A stretch of DNA of 15,959 nucleotides from an uncultured Hungatella sp. (GTDB lineage Bacteria; Bacillota; Clostridia; Lachnospirales; Lachnospiraceae), in the NCBI GenBank assembly GCA_910588505.1, contig CAJUPQ010000080.1, positions 1 to 15,959 on the forward strand, read 5' to 3'. The position numbers were made by a program, and so were the translations under genes. The notes beneath the pieces were generated by a model. The model saw only the letters and a list, made by a program, of their open reading frames with translations. It had not been told where the DNA came from and searched no databases. Of this stretch, positions 1-10,057 are shown piece after piece. Numbering within the stretch: the stretch's first letter is position 1; the number at the start of each line of letters is the position of its first letter.

Positions 1-3000
1 ATCCGAAATACGGCCCTGTCATGGAGAATATTTTCATGGGTCTGTGAATCCAGCTTTTCGATCCTCAGCCTGCTTTTGTAGGGCTCGTCAAAAAAGATTC
101 CATATGCAGAGCCTTTGTCACCCCTTTCTTCTTCTCCCCAGGAGTTCCCGTCTGACACCTTTATACTCCACGGCACCAGAGCCTGGGCGTACTCTCCGTC
201 CCGGACTTTCAGAGCTCCGGCCATAGTGTCTTGTGTCCCTGTCTCTGATACGGAACTGTAGCGGTAGACAGAGGAAACTCCCGCTCTTCCGCTCATGCCC
301 TCAGTCAGATAATAGGGTACGTTTCCTGTACGCCGGTCATCATCCTCGTTGTAATAATTTGCCAGAGGCTTCCACCGGCTCTGCGTCAGCCCAAAGTAGT
401 CCCCTTCTCCAGCCTCCGCCGCTCCGTTTGCAATGTCTCCCATAGACAGGCCGTACTTATAGATCTCAAAGTCACCGCAATGATTGTGGGCTTTCACCAC
501 ATGTTCCTCCTGGTTAAACCGGATCTGGTATCTGGCTGCCATGTCTTCCGGCGACATTTCCCTGTGATATGTATAATGGCTGCTCATCTTCTGCGGTGTC
601 TTCACAGCTCCCTCATAGCTTTCGTAAACTGCCGGAATAGGGATCTCCTGTGGGGCGTCGATTTTATAGTGACGGTTTTTCAGATCCTCCAGTGCAGCAT
701 ACCTTGGCTGCTGCTCCACGATCACATAGATTCCGTAGGGAAGAACCTCCGACACGCCCAGACACCACTCTGCCTCCCTTTTGTCAGCGCTCAATGTAGT
801 CTTATCGTTGTCCTTCCCTCCACCTTCCTCCGGATCCCACTGAATCGCGTAGATGGCATCCAAGTCATAGGCAAAAAAAGGCTTTAAATAATTTTCGGCC
901 TTTTTTATGGCCTCCCGCAGAGCCTGATCATAGAGCTGATCGCTGTAGGCCATAGAAGCCTTTGTAAGTTTTTCCACCTCCCAATCCAGATACCAGTCAA
1001 TGGCAAACTGACGCACACTGTCTGACACAGCGGCGTTTTCCTCCGCTTCCTTGGTGCTGTTTACCTTATTTCCCAGAGGCCGGTGGGAAGTGTAAGACGG
1101 GGCCCCATCCTCCCACTTGTCTTTGTCTGCCACGGCCATAGCGTCAAAAAACTTCTCATAGTCATAGGTTCCGTCTCTCGTCTCCAAAACCGCCGTATAC
1201 CCGGGATTTTGCTGGCTGCTGATAAAACTGCCTTCCATCCCGTACAGATTTTTATTGGCAGTTATACTGTCCATGGGATCCTTGTTAAGAGGCGTGGTCT
1301 TGTGGGGCGCCTTTGTATACAGCTTCGGCACAAGAGCCGGGTAGGATTCCTTCCACTGCGCCGGCTGTATCTCACGGCCTTTTCTGTCCATCCACACCAC
1401 ATTGCCATCCTCATCCCGAAAAAGACGTTCCAGGTTACTTATCAGATAGATCTTGAAGCGAAAATTATCCATTACTTTGCCATCCTCACTTTCGATGGCT
1501 TTTGTCACTTTCACAGACTGGCTGATCACCCGCTGCTGCACTCCTATGGGGTTCTTTCGGGTGCCTTCCCCCGGCCTTACGGCTCCATCCTGGTATACAT
1601 AGCTCTGTCCTGGATAGACTAGACTTACAGGCTTCACATACAGGCCAAAGCCTGCCATGGTCTGACTCTCATGATCCAGATAGATCTGTACACAGGCCCC
1701 CAGTGCCTGGAGGACATAGCCGCCATATCCTATGGTATCTCCTGCTTCATAGCCGCAGCCTGGCGGCAATCGGTCTATTTCCGCCTGTGTCAGCGTGATG
1801 TCCTGTCTGGGCAGCACCAGCTTATAGGTCACTGTCAGCGCCTCCCCTTTATCGTCCTTTGCCGCCCCATAGACGTCCGTAAACCTGCCCTGGCCATGAC
1901 CTGTCAAGGTTCCGCTCTTATCCGTAACAGGAATCTCGCTCCAGGTGTAAACCTCCTGGGTCTGGGTCACAACATCCATCACATCCACCCACTCATAGGC
2001 CTGGAGAGGGCTTCCATCTGGGGCGCGCAGAATCTCCCCTTTGCTGTAACAGACGTTTTTCTCTACAGTCTTTGACTGAATGGTTCCATCCCCCAGGGCC
2101 TTGGCGTCGCTTACAAGAACCGCGCCGCACCGATACTGCCCCATGGTCTCCCAGGACCGAAAGTCCTCATAAGTCCCAAAGGCATCCTGGGACACACTGT
2201 TTTTATATGTGACATAGATCCATCTTGGACTCTTTGCCCCATCATCAGGAATCCACGGGATCCGGTGAAAAATAACAGCCTCCCCCTGTGCTGTCCCAGG
2301 CACCGCAAAGTTGGCAGGACTGCCCTTTACCCCGGCATAGAGGTGAAACTGCCAGGTGTGATCTGTCTCCTCACACCCGTGGATCCCTCCAAAGCTGTAC
2401 CACGGATGCTGTCCGTAATAATCTATGAGGGAGAGAATTGCGTCCCCCGCCGTAGCCGGGCTGCCGTCCTGTCTCTGTTTGGGAAGTTCCACGGTGATGA
2501 TGGGATGACCGTACACAGTCTTTTTTGCCGGCCCGCCTGGCACGGCTCCGGATATTCCCTCCCGGTCTGTCTCTCCCTGGCGGACACCGTTATCATAGAT
2601 TCCCTCATCCCTTCCGGAATATTCTGTCTGGCCGGTTCCTCCTTCTGCCGTTTTTGCCCGTTTGGGCGTATCATACCCACATTCCCGCAGCGCCTCCTCT
2701 ACCTTCATCTTGATATACAGAAATTGCGGGCTGGTCTTACTGTTGATTGCCAGCGGCTGGTCATTTTTATTTTGACCGTTCCCGCTGTCAGATTCCCTCT
2801 TTAACATCTCTTCCACTGCCTGTGGATCGATCACCTGCGCCGGAACCGTCCCCATGGCGGCGACCACTCCATTAACAGCGGTTTCCTCCGTCACAAAGCT
2901 TCCGTCCGGATTGCGTTTAGGATAGGTATCATCTGCGTCGGCCCTCTGGTACACGGGCTGTCCCAAATCGTCAAACAGATACTTCTTTTCTTTCTGTCCT

Positions 3001-6000
3001 GTGGCCATCTCCACCTGCTGTTCTCTTGTGGAGGTGTCCTTTCGAAACATCCTGGTTCCTTTTGGGAATAATTCCAGGACCATATCATAGCCCTTGTCCC
3101 CGGTTCCCTGGGAGGTTACCGCAAAATTAATAACATTAGGCATGGTGTCCTCGTCCTCCCCTGAGGACTGCAGTTCCACATAAGGAGCTCTTGTTACAGC
3201 CGCCGAGCCTTCTCCTCTTGGGATGGTCACCTCCAGACTGTAACCCTGATTGCTCTCAGGATCCATCTGCCCGTTGACAGACAACTCGTATCCCTCCGAC
3301 CGGCTTAGCTCTTTCACATAATAATCCCCCAGAAGCAGCGGCCTTCCGATCCAGCAGTTTCCGTTTTCCCTCTCATTATCCAGATAGCTTCGAACATACG
3401 CTTTGTCAGCCGTATAATCATCTATCTCCTGGGTTTTTATATAGAGATTCTTGGGAGCTGTCACGTTCCAGCCCTCTTTCGTGGCTGTGACGCAGCCGGT
3501 TTTATAATCATAGGTATGACCCGGCGCCTCGGTGATGGCCATGAAAGACGCGTCCCCTTCCTTGTCCGTAGTTGTTATGGCCACCAGATCATTTTGTCTG
3601 AAAACGATCCCTGTGATCCCGTCTGGATGTACCAGGTCTCCGGCTGCAAACAGGCCGTAAACCGCCCCTTCCAGCACAGCGTCCCCCTGAGTGTCTCCGT
3701 AGGAGGAGTAGCTGCCTCCCTCGTGGTCCTGCAGAGCCATATCCCGTTTATTGATGTGGATCTCTCCCTCTGTCCGGTGGTCGTAGATCCTCCACGCCTC
3801 CTCCTCTCCGCCTTTTCCTCCGCCATGGGAATAAAGGTCCGAAGGCCCCTTCTCCACCTGGGCTCCGCAACTGGAACCGTTTAAGGCCTGCTGATAGGCA
3901 TCCTCAAAAAGCCGGGAAGGCCCCGGATCTTCGTCCTCCTCATATCTGGCTGTCATGGTTCTGGGAATGGGCGTCTGACTAAAAGAAAGGCTGGCATCAG
4001 AGGGAGTCGCCGTCTCTGTATGGTCCTCTTTTACGGCATCAGACGGGGTTCCACTCTCACAGGCCTCTGTATTCTTCCATGTCTGCTCCCCCACATCCTC
4101 TGTCGGATCCTGGTCCTGGATGAAACCATCCCCATACTCCACCAGGTCTTTTGCCACTGCCATAAGACGCCGGACTGGGACTGCCCTTCCGTAATAGTCA
4201 GCGCTTTCTGCCCTGTCTCCCTTTCTCTCAGGAGCCTCTATGGCCCCAAAAGCCTGGACCTTCAAGCTATTGCCCTGGATAGTGTGGCTGTATCCGCCCC
4301 CAAAGACTCCGTTGGCTCCGTTTTGGGACGCATCCGTTGTGATGATCTCCACCGGCACGTCATCCCTGTGCTGCCCGTGAAGTACATACCCCTCTCTGGC
4401 TGCTTTCTCCACAAAGGTATAGCTGTATCTCATGGAGACAAAAGCCCGGTATGTCTCCTCACAGTCTGTCCTGCACCCGGACTCCTCATAGGCCCTCTCA
4501 GCATCCGCGCTTTCGGTACAGCCCATATCCCCGCTCTCCCCGGAAGAGGCCGCTGCTTCGATGGCATCTTCGTCCACCTCATCCATGATCCAGTGGAAAT
4601 GAGTGCCGTCCTGCGCCCTGGCCTCACAGGCTGCCACACAGTCCATCCACTCCCGGGCCAGTTCCGCATTGCCGGCTCCGTCCGTCTCCTCTTCTGTCTC
4701 CTCCTCGCCTTCCATCTCATCTCTGTCTTCGCTGTATGCCCCTGCGGCGTCTTTCACGCTTCCCTGCCGTTCCCCGTCAGACGTGTCTTCCCAGTTCTCC
4801 TCCCCATCATCTTCCTGAGAGTCTCCGCTAAATACCGGCGCCGGATGGCCGTCACAGAATGTCTTGTCATAGTGATACCCCTTTTCCAGTCTGTAAGATC
4901 CATGTCCGTTCGCGTCCGTTTGCACAGAAGTCACCAGACGGAATCCGTCCCACACAACCGGCGTATGGGTCAGTTCCTGCTCGTAGATCTCTCCTTGTCC
5001 GCAATTTTCCTGATTTACCTGGTCCTTATCATCAAAGCGCTCATACAGATCAAACACCGCGCCTTCCAAAGGTGCTCCTGTCTCATAGTCGTACTTGTAC
5101 AGCTGTACAAGATAATCCGCATCCATCTCCTCCTCATGGCGGTACATCTGAAAATGGAGTTCTCCTGTGGGCCCTGCCAGATTTCCCTTGCCGGTCATAC
5201 CGTAGTAGGCGCCTACGGGTATATCCGTCAGTTCCATCCATATGGTCCTCTGATGGTTTTCCAGCGGGTGAACCTTCCCCCCTGTGGCATGAGTTCCCGC
5301 GCACTCCACACATTTCCACACCTGAAGCGTCTGACTGTAGCACTCATCAGGAGAGCCGAACCCTCCTGATGACAGCGCGTAATCCGTGCCTGACGGGTCA
5401 AATTTCAGGTATACAGGCTGGGCCTGGGGATCAGGATTGGTAATACACACCTGAGTCGCAGTCTTCTGCACATTCCAGCCGTTTACGCTTCCCCCGGTCC
5501 AGTTGACCCCGTCCGCCGACAATTTCAGAGGAACCTTTGCCAGAAAATCCCCGTCTTTGCCCGACGAGTCAAAGTCCAGCACATACTTCCCCTCCCCTCC
5601 TGCGGCCTGAACCGCTTTTTCCAGGGACGTGGCATTCTGCAGAAGGGATGGTACGGAGTTTGTGCTTCCTCCCTTGCCCGAACCTCCTAAAAACCCTGCC
5701 AGCCTCAGATACGATTCCCCGCGGTCAACCGCGTCGTCCAGCCAGCCATATTTGGCGCGAACCTTTGAAGAGTGGATAACCCCCTTTAAATCCTCCTCCG
5801 ATACCCCTGACACGATAGGCTTCAGCCCTGCGGCCTGGGCGCCTTCATTAATAGCGGCGATCCTTCCGGCGGCAGCCGCGTCATGGCAGTACGCTGCCTT
5901 AAAGGACAGCATGGCCCAGAACAAGATGGCCCGCTCCTGCGAATTAATCCCGTCCTGCGTGTTTACCCGCATATATTTGTCGTTTTTTGTACTGGCAGTA

Positions 6001-6182
6001 TTGTGGGCATAGCCGGAACCGTCGATGCAGTAGTGATGCCACTCCCCGCTCCATGCCAGGACCGTCCCGCTGTCCGCCAAAACGGTTTTCACCGGAAGCC
6101 AGGGAAACACCATCCCCCATATCAATGCAGCCATCAAGATCCATGCCCCGACGCCGCGCAGTTTTTCTTTTATCCTGTACAC
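1..6182 (-). CDS. Giant thioester/SpaA-like surface adhesin (3' end outside window)
   Basis: This frame is open for 2060 codons from a GTG at 6182 to the window edge, with no stop seen. GTG is chosen because an in-frame TGA lies two codons upstream, AAGGGGG sits 10 nt before it, and it gives a good signal peptide (basic start, hydrophobic 11-30, likely cleavage after VLA at 34-36). Near the mature N-terminus, YCID (51-54) and SQERAI (81-86) resemble the Cys and Gln blocks of thioester adhesin domains. SpaA/Cna-B-like prealbumin folds follow: K363 with EGAVFDL (373-379) and E592; K812 with EGAVYGLF and E958; K1558/K1561 with FRFKIYL and E1823; and a last one starting near 2036. Such domains form Lys-Asn/Asp isopeptide bonds with help from the Glu. 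Residues about 400-580 are very acidic and hold six Cys. Two TPSDA linkers lie at 712-716 and 726-730. It is the third gene of the surface operon. A wall-sorting signal, if any, lies outside. The surface role is confident; ligand and polymerisation are unknown. Confidence 0.88.
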   Translation of the reverse strand, partial: MYRIKEKLRGVGAWILMAALIWGMVFPWLPVKTVLADSGTVLAWSGEWHHYCIDGSGYAHNTASTKNDKYMRVNTQDGINSQERAILFWAMLSFKAAYCHDAAAAGRIAAINEGAQAAGLKPIVSGVSEEDLKGVIHSSKVRAKYGWLDDAVDRGESYLRLAGFLGGSGKGGSTNSVPSLLQNATSLEKAVQAAGGEGKYVLDFDSSGKDGDFLAKVPLKLSADGVNWTGGSVNGWNVQKTATQVCITNPDPQAQPVYLKFDPSGTDYALSSGGFGSPDECYSQTLQVWKCVECAGTHATGGKVHPLENHQRTIWMELTDIPVGAYYGMTGKGNLAGPTGELHFQMYRHEEEMDADYLVQLYKYDYETGAPLEGAVFDLYERFDDKDQVNQENCGQGEIYEQELTHTPVVWDGFRLVTSVQTDANGHGSYRLEKGYHYDKTFCDGHPAPVFSGDSQEDDGEENWEDTSDGERQGSVKDAAGAYSEDRDEMEGEEETEEETDGAGNAELAREWMDCVAACEARAQDGTHFHWIMDEVDEDAIEAAASSGESGDMGCTESADAERAYEESGCRTDCEETYRAFVSMRYSYTFVEKAAREGYVLHGQHRDDVPVEIITTDASQNGANGVFGGGYSHTIQGNSLKVQAFGAIEAPERKGDRAESADYYGRAVPVRRLMAVAKDLVEYGDGFIQDQDPTEDVGEQTWKNTEACESGTPSDAVKEDHTETATPSDASLSFSQTPIPRTMTARYEEDEDPGPSRLFEDAYQQALNGSSCGAQVEKGPSDLYSHGGGKGGEEEAWRIYDHRTEGEIHINKRDMALQDHEGGSYSSYGDTQGDAVLEGAVYGLFAAGDLVHPDGITGIVFRQNDLVAITTTDKEGDASFMAITEAPGHTYDYKTGCVTATKEGWNVTAPKNLYIKTQEIDDYTADKAYVRSYLDNERENGNCWIGRPLLLGDYYVKELSRSEGYELSVNGQMDPESNQGYSLEVTIPRGEGSAAVTRAPYVELQSSGEDEDTMPNVINFAVTSQGTGDKGYDMVLELFPKGTRMFRKDTSTREQQVEMATGQKEKKYLFDDLGQPVYQRADADDTYPKRNPDGSFVTEETAVNGVVAAMGTVPAQVIDPQAVEEMLKRESDSGNGQNKNDQPLAINSKTSPQFLYIKMKVEEALRECGYDTPKRAKTAEGGTGQTEYSGRDEGIYDNGVRQGETDREGISGAVPGGPAKKTVYGHPIITVELPKQRQDGSPATAGDAILSLIDYYGQHPWYSFGGIHGCEETDHTWQFHLYAGVKGSPANFAVPGTAQGEAVIFHRIPWIPDDGAKSPRWIYVTYKNSVSQDAFGTYEDFRSWETMGQYRCGAVLVSDAKALGDGTIQSKTVEKNVCYSKGEILRAPDGSPLQAYEWVDVMDVVTQTQEVYTWSEIPVTDKSGTLTGHGQGRFTDVYGAAKDDKGEALTVTYKLVLPRQDITLTQAEIDRLPPGCGYEAGDTIGYGGYVLQALGACVQIYLDHESQTMAGFGLYVKPVSLVYPGQSYVYQDGAVRPGEGTRKNPIGVQQRVISQSVKVTKAIESEDGKVMDNFRFKIYLISNLERLFRDEDGNVVWMDRKGREIQPAQWKESYPALVPKLYTKAPHKTTPLNKDPMDSITANKNLYGMEGSFISSQQNPGYTAVLETRDGTYDYEKFFDAMAVADKDKWEDGAPSYTSHRPLGNKVNSTKEAEENAAVSDSVRQFAIDWYLDWEVEKLTKASMAYSDQLYDQALREAIKKAENYLKPFFAYDLDAIYAIQWDPEEGGGKDNDKTTLSADKREAEWCLGVSEVLPYGIYVIVEQQPRYAALEDLKNRHYKIDAPQEIPIPAVYESYEGAVKTPQKMSSHYTYHREMSPEDMAARYQIRFNQEEHVVKAHNHCGDFEIYKYGLSMGDIANGAAEAGEGDYFGLTQSRWKPLANYYNEDDDRRTGNVPYYLTEGMSGRAGVSSVYRYSSVSETGTQDTMAGALKVRDGEYAQALVPWSIKVSDGNSWGEEERGDKGSAYGIFFDEPYKSRLRIEKLDSQTHENILHDRAVFR

Positions 6183-6210
6183 CTGTCAAATTCCCCCTTG
6201 ATCGAAAACA
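6183..6210 (-). promoter_or_regulatory. Short intercistronic gap with ribosome binding site for the giant adhesin
   Basis: Only 28 bp separate the TAA of the GLUG protein from the GTG of the giant adhesin. On the minus strand the gap holds AAGGGGG (6193-6199) ten nt before GTG, and an in-frame TGA just after it. No promoter or terminator is visible, which supports co-transcription and fixes the non-ATG start. Confidence 0.7.
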
Positions 6211-9200
6211 TTATTTCCTCTGCACCTGTTCTTTTACAGTCCACTCTCCCTCCTCATTGACCGAGTATCCATCAGGGGTGGTCTTGCTCTTAAACAGGGA
6301 TCCCTTCTTTCCGTCAGAATTTTCCTGGAAATAGTAGCAACGAAGCCATCTGTCATTTCCCATGATCCAGTTCCACCCTGTCATCATACGGCCTTTTGTA
6401 TTGTCGGATATTGGATTCAAATAGTAGCGGAGTCCATCCTTGTCCGTGTACCACCCGGTCACCATGCGGCCTTGGGAATCAAACCGGAACCAATCCAGGC
6501 TGCTCTGACCTTTCTTCGTATCCGCATACGGATTCTGGGCATAGACCCACTCATCCCGGCACATCCGGCCATTGATTGTAAAGGTCCAGTCTCCTTCTGC
6601 CGTTCGTCCCCACTGGCCTTTTTGACCTTCCAAAACTAAGCTGGGACTCCCCGATCCGGAGTAGGACAGGCTGTTGCCTTTCATGACCGCCTCCACTCCC
6701 GGACCGGAATCAGAACTTCCCTTTATGCGCCCGGAGGAACTGCTGCCGGACGCCTTAGGTGTATATCTCACCGTCTTATCTTCCGCAGTCAGATGCAGCG
6801 TTATCTCTGCGGCGCTTTTGGCCTGTCCCTGATCTGCCTCCGCCCAGACCAGGACTGTCTTTGTTGCCTGAGCTTTTCTGGTTCCGGAGGATGAGGCTGT
6901 ATTTAAAAGCTCTCCAATCCAGGAAGCATTCTTAGAGGGGCTGATGGTTCCGTCCTTTGTAACCCCAAGAATTCCTGAATCACTGCTGCTCCACCGGATG
7001 AGACTGGCATATGGCCTATAAGGCTCTTCATCCGGAACCTCCGGCAAAAAGGACGCGCTCAGCTTTACACCGTCAAATCCCTGGTATGATACGACCGGCT
7101 TAGAACTGTCGCCGGTTTTTACCACAGACAGGTTATATTCCTTTTTCCAGGGCTCCATGTTTACCTTCTCCGGCCAGATCTCCGTTTCATCCTCTGTCAC
7201 AAACTCAATAGTCACCTTGCACTTGCCTGATACCACCCCGTGGGTCTGATCCTGGGCGGTGGCCGTCACCTCCTCCTCATACACAGCCTTTCCTTCCAGC
7301 TTCCGGTATGGGTCTTCCTTTTTTATCTGGTTATCTGCCTGGATCACATTTTGGATCCACGCCGGATTGGCCTTTCCCTCCGGATCAAACCGCACTTCTA
7401 TGTCGCAGTTTTCCTGATGGTCGCCAGAGGGAGTCAGACGTATGATCTGACCGCTCTCTTTGTCCTTCCATGTAACATTCTTATAAAATGGCTGCTGGGG
7501 ATACAACTCTGCTGCCAGGATCGTCAATCCTGAACAGGTAATCTCCTGGTGGGGATCTTTTCTGTCCCCAGTCAACTTTCTTGTGACCCTGCACACCAGG
7601 TCAGTTTCATTTAGATCCAGCCCCTCCACTCTCCTGGTGGTCTGATCCAGGATCTGAAAGGTCACAGTCACCTTGCAGTTTCCATAGACTGCTCTGCCGT
7701 CAGCAGAGGTCTCCGGATTTGAGGCCGCAGTGACCACGCCGCTCTGATCGTACACCACAGGGCTGATTGGCTCCAGGTAATCATGGTCTGCCTGCTTTTC
7801 TATTTCCCGGTTTAAGATCCCCTGGATAAAGGAACTATCCAGATTAGGCATCACAGCGGCATCTTCCCTGGAATATCCTGTGGGACAGTCCAGAGTCAGA
7901 AGATTAGCGTCATCTACAGACCACGCCAGAGACTGGTCCGCCGTGCTGCCTGTCTTGTTATGCTCCCCATGGATGCGCACCGGCTGTACATCCAATGCCG
8001 TATCCAGCTGATCGTTGATATAGCGGGCAATAAGGATTCCCCCCTGGTCTCTAACCTCTGTCAGAATGTCCGGGTTTTTCCGGTCCCCCTTCCTGGTCTG
8101 AGTCACGGAAATGGTTGTCTCTGCAGGGTTAAGAAGAACCTGGGTAGTGACTTTTACATACTCTGCATTGATCTCTGTGTCGCGCTCCGGCATCTGAAAG
8201 CTGTAAGTGCCTCCATTTACATAGGTCATGGGAGCTTTTTCTCCCGCCTCATTGATGTAGGAAGGCGGCCTTACTCCTCCTGCCTCCGTTCCATCCACAA
8301 CCATCTGATAACGGTTGTCCCCTGTATTTTTTGCCGCTGTGGCCACGGATACGGTTACCCCAGGGGCAACAGCCCCACAGTGATCCTTGGTAAACGTGCG
8401 GTAATACGTATTAGAACCTGCCGGGACGGCTGACAAGGAGGCCACATCTGTGTCATAGGTTCCATTGGCATTGAGGGCGTCAATCCGTGGGACAGATAAC
8501 AGATACCCTTTCACCGGCTCTCCCTGATATCCCGGAGCAAAATGGTCCAGCTTAAAGGACAGACCTTTTGCGTAATCCTCCGCCGTAAACTCTTTTTCCA
8601 GCTTCTGGGTCACCAGATACCGGACGCCGTCCTCCAGTTCTTCATAAAAGTACCTGTCGCCGCAGTTATTTTCCGTGATCCCTGCCACAGTAACATACTT
8701 TTTCCCGTTGTCCGTCCAATAGCCGATGTGGGCATGGCTGGTAAACAGATTGTCACCGTCCTGATCAGAACCAAATACGTTTTTGGTCTTTCCCGACGTG
8801 TTGGTGTAGAGGTAAGAAAGATTGCTCCCCTTCTCCGTCCCATAGGTAAACATCCCCCGGCGCACCCCCACAAAGGTGCCCTCCCTGGCCGCTGTTCCGC
8901 CTCCTGTCCGTCCGATGTCCCCCGCAAATCTGGCCAGTATGAGATTGCCGCTTTCATACATCCCCACCATGCCGCCTACAGCCTTCCCTCCGTTTCCTCC
9001 GATAGTTCCTTCCACGTAGGAATTGTAAAGATTGGCGTCGTCCATCCGTCCGGTGATTCCGCCTACATAGCCGTTGCCCCGAATGCGGTCCCCATCGCCG
9101 TTCTGGGTCATGACCACATTGTCCACCAGGTCTGCCCCGGATGCCCATCCGGCGATCCCTCCGGTAAAACTGCTTCCCCCTTCGGATAAAATGGCAATTC

Positions 9201-10020
9201 CCTGAGCCCGGCAGTTTTCCACCGTGGCTCTGCCTTCTCTCCCGTCCACAGCTCCAGCGATCCCGCCTGCGTCCCCCGTGGCCCGGACATACCCGGACAC
9301 CTGCACATCACGGATGATACAGTTGCCTGTGATCATACCTGCCAGCACTCCAGTCAGGTTACCGCCATACACTTCGTCGGCCTGGATGGTTAACCTGGTC
9401 ACGCTGCCGCCGTCAATCAGTCCAAACAGTCCCGCGTAATCCGGCGCTGTGCCGGAGCGGTGTATCCGAAGACCCTTTATGGTGTTGCCGCAGCCGTCAA
9501 AATTGCCTGAAAATCCACAGGACAGATCGCCGCCCATCTGGCTCTCCTCCTGATACCATCCGATGGGATTCCAGCTTCCGTTGTTCCTGGTCAGATTCCC
9601 CAGGTCAATGTCCCGAACCAGCTCAAAGTATGTTCCTTTAAAAGTATTGCCCGCAGCCACCAGCTCTGACAGGCCCATAAGCTGAGCCAGGCTGCCTATC
9701 TGGAATGGACTCTCTTTTGTCCCTTCCCCGGGAAAATCCGTATCTCCCTCCCAGTCATCCCACAGATTGCCTGTGGAAGAGGCTCTCGCCCTTAAGGACT
9801 CTCCCCGAAATATATCCGTCCCAGACGCGTTGGAAGGGGACGCATTGGAAGGAGACGCGCCGGACAGGCACTCTCCCACATCCCTCGGCATGTTTCTCAT
9901 TGACTGATGCATACCGCTTTTCACGGAAGCATACACAGATGCTTCCGGTATCACCGCCTGTATCATAAATCCGGAAATCATTGCCCACAGTAATGCTCTG
10001 CTCTTTGTTTTCTTTTTCAT
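6211..10020 (-). CDS. Secreted GLUG-repeat / beta-domain protein with C-terminal wall-binding repeats
   Basis: This is a 1269-residue secreted protein. Residues 1-31 form a signal peptide (MKKK start, hydrophobic 9-23, likely cleavage after VYA). A linker with two SPSNA units (56-65) follows. Residues 100-370 form a GLUG-type region: a start block with SPFQI, NFDGCGNTIKGL at 173-184, then repeated YAGLFG, GGIAG, GGITG and GGMVG turns, as in right-handed beta repeats of surface proteins. Residues 550-625 resemble a divergent InlB B-repeat (FQMPERDTEINAEY). Three related beta domains follow at about 636-793, 806-943 and 962-1082, each opening with a (T/K)GD..(K/N)P motif; the first two end with a CKVT strand. 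After a Ser/Gly linker, residues 1137-1269 are choline-binding-like wall repeats rich in GW and YY. No catalytic site is recognised. Start: ATG, with only a weak GAGAAG about 5 nt upstream. Middle gene of the operon. Probably non-covalently wall-attached; its ligand is unknown. Confidence 0.9.
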   Translation of the reverse strand: MKKKTKSRALLWAMISGFMIQAVIPEASVYASVKSGMHQSMRNMPRDVGECLSGASPSNASPSNASGTDIFRGESLRARASSTGNLWDDWEGDTDFPGEGTKESPFQIGSLAQLMGLSELVAAGNTFKGTYFELVRDIDLGNLTRNNGSWNPIGWYQEESQMGGDLSCGFSGNFDGCGNTIKGLRIHRSGTAPDYAGLFGLIDGGSVTRLTIQADEVYGGNLTGVLAGMITGNCIIRDVQVSGYVRATGDAGGIAGAVDGREGRATVENCRAQGIAILSEGGSSFTGGIAGWASGADLVDNVVMTQNGDGDRIRGNGYVGGITGRMDDANLYNSYVEGTIGGNGGKAVGGMVGMYESGNLILARFAGDIGRTGGGTAAREGTFVGVRRGMFTYGTEKGSNLSYLYTNTSGKTKNVFGSDQDGDNLFTSHAHIGYWTDNGKKYVTVAGITENNCGDRYFYEELEDGVRYLVTQKLEKEFTAEDYAKGLSFKLDHFAPGYQGEPVKGYLLSVPRIDALNANGTYDTDVASLSAVPAGSNTYYRTFTKDHCGAVAPGVTVSVATAAKNTGDNRYQMVVDGTEAGGVRPPSYINEAGEKAPMTYVNGGTYSFQMPERDTEINAEYVKVTTQVLLNPAETTISVTQTRKGDRKNPDILTEVRDQGGILIARYINDQLDTALDVQPVRIHGEHNKTGSTADQSLAWSVDDANLLTLDCPTGYSREDAAVMPNLDSSFIQGILNREIEKQADHDYLEPISPVVYDQSGVVTAASNPETSADGRAVYGNCKVTVTFQILDQTTRRVEGLDLNETDLVCRVTRKLTGDRKDPHQEITCSGLTILAAELYPQQPFYKNVTWKDKESGQIIRLTPSGDHQENCDIEVRFDPEGKANPAWIQNVIQADNQIKKEDPYRKLEGKAVYEEEVTATAQDQTHGVVSGKCKVTIEFVTEDETEIWPEKVNMEPWKKEYNLSVVKTGDSSKPVVSYQGFDGVKLSASFLPEVPDEEPYRPYASLIRWSSSDSGILGVTKDGTISPSKNASWIGELLNTASSSGTRKAQATKTVLVWAEADQGQAKSAAEITLHLTAEDKTVRYTPKASGSSSSGRIKGSSDSGPGVEAVMKGNSLSYSGSGSPSLVLEGQKGQWGRTAEGDWTFTINGRMCRDEWVYAQNPYADTKKGQSSLDWFRFDSQGRMVTGWYTDKDGLRYYLNPISDNTKGRMMTGWNWIMGNDRWLRCYYFQENSDGKKGSLFKSKTTPDGYSVNEEGEWTVKEQVQRK

Positions 10021-10057
10021 ATGGTCTTCTCACTTTCTTTTATATTTTATGTGTTCT

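Noticed and set aside
4020..5369. A 449-codon plus-strand open frame opposite the giant adhesin
   Set aside because: It lies antisense to a frame with clear signal peptide and SpaA motifs. Its product is rich in Pro, Leu, Ser and Cys without a domain, as expected from an antisense shadow.
8542..9189. Plus-strand open frames opposite the GLUG protein
   Set aside because: They overlap the well-supported minus-strand gene fully, and their products show no recognisable motif or ribosome binding site.
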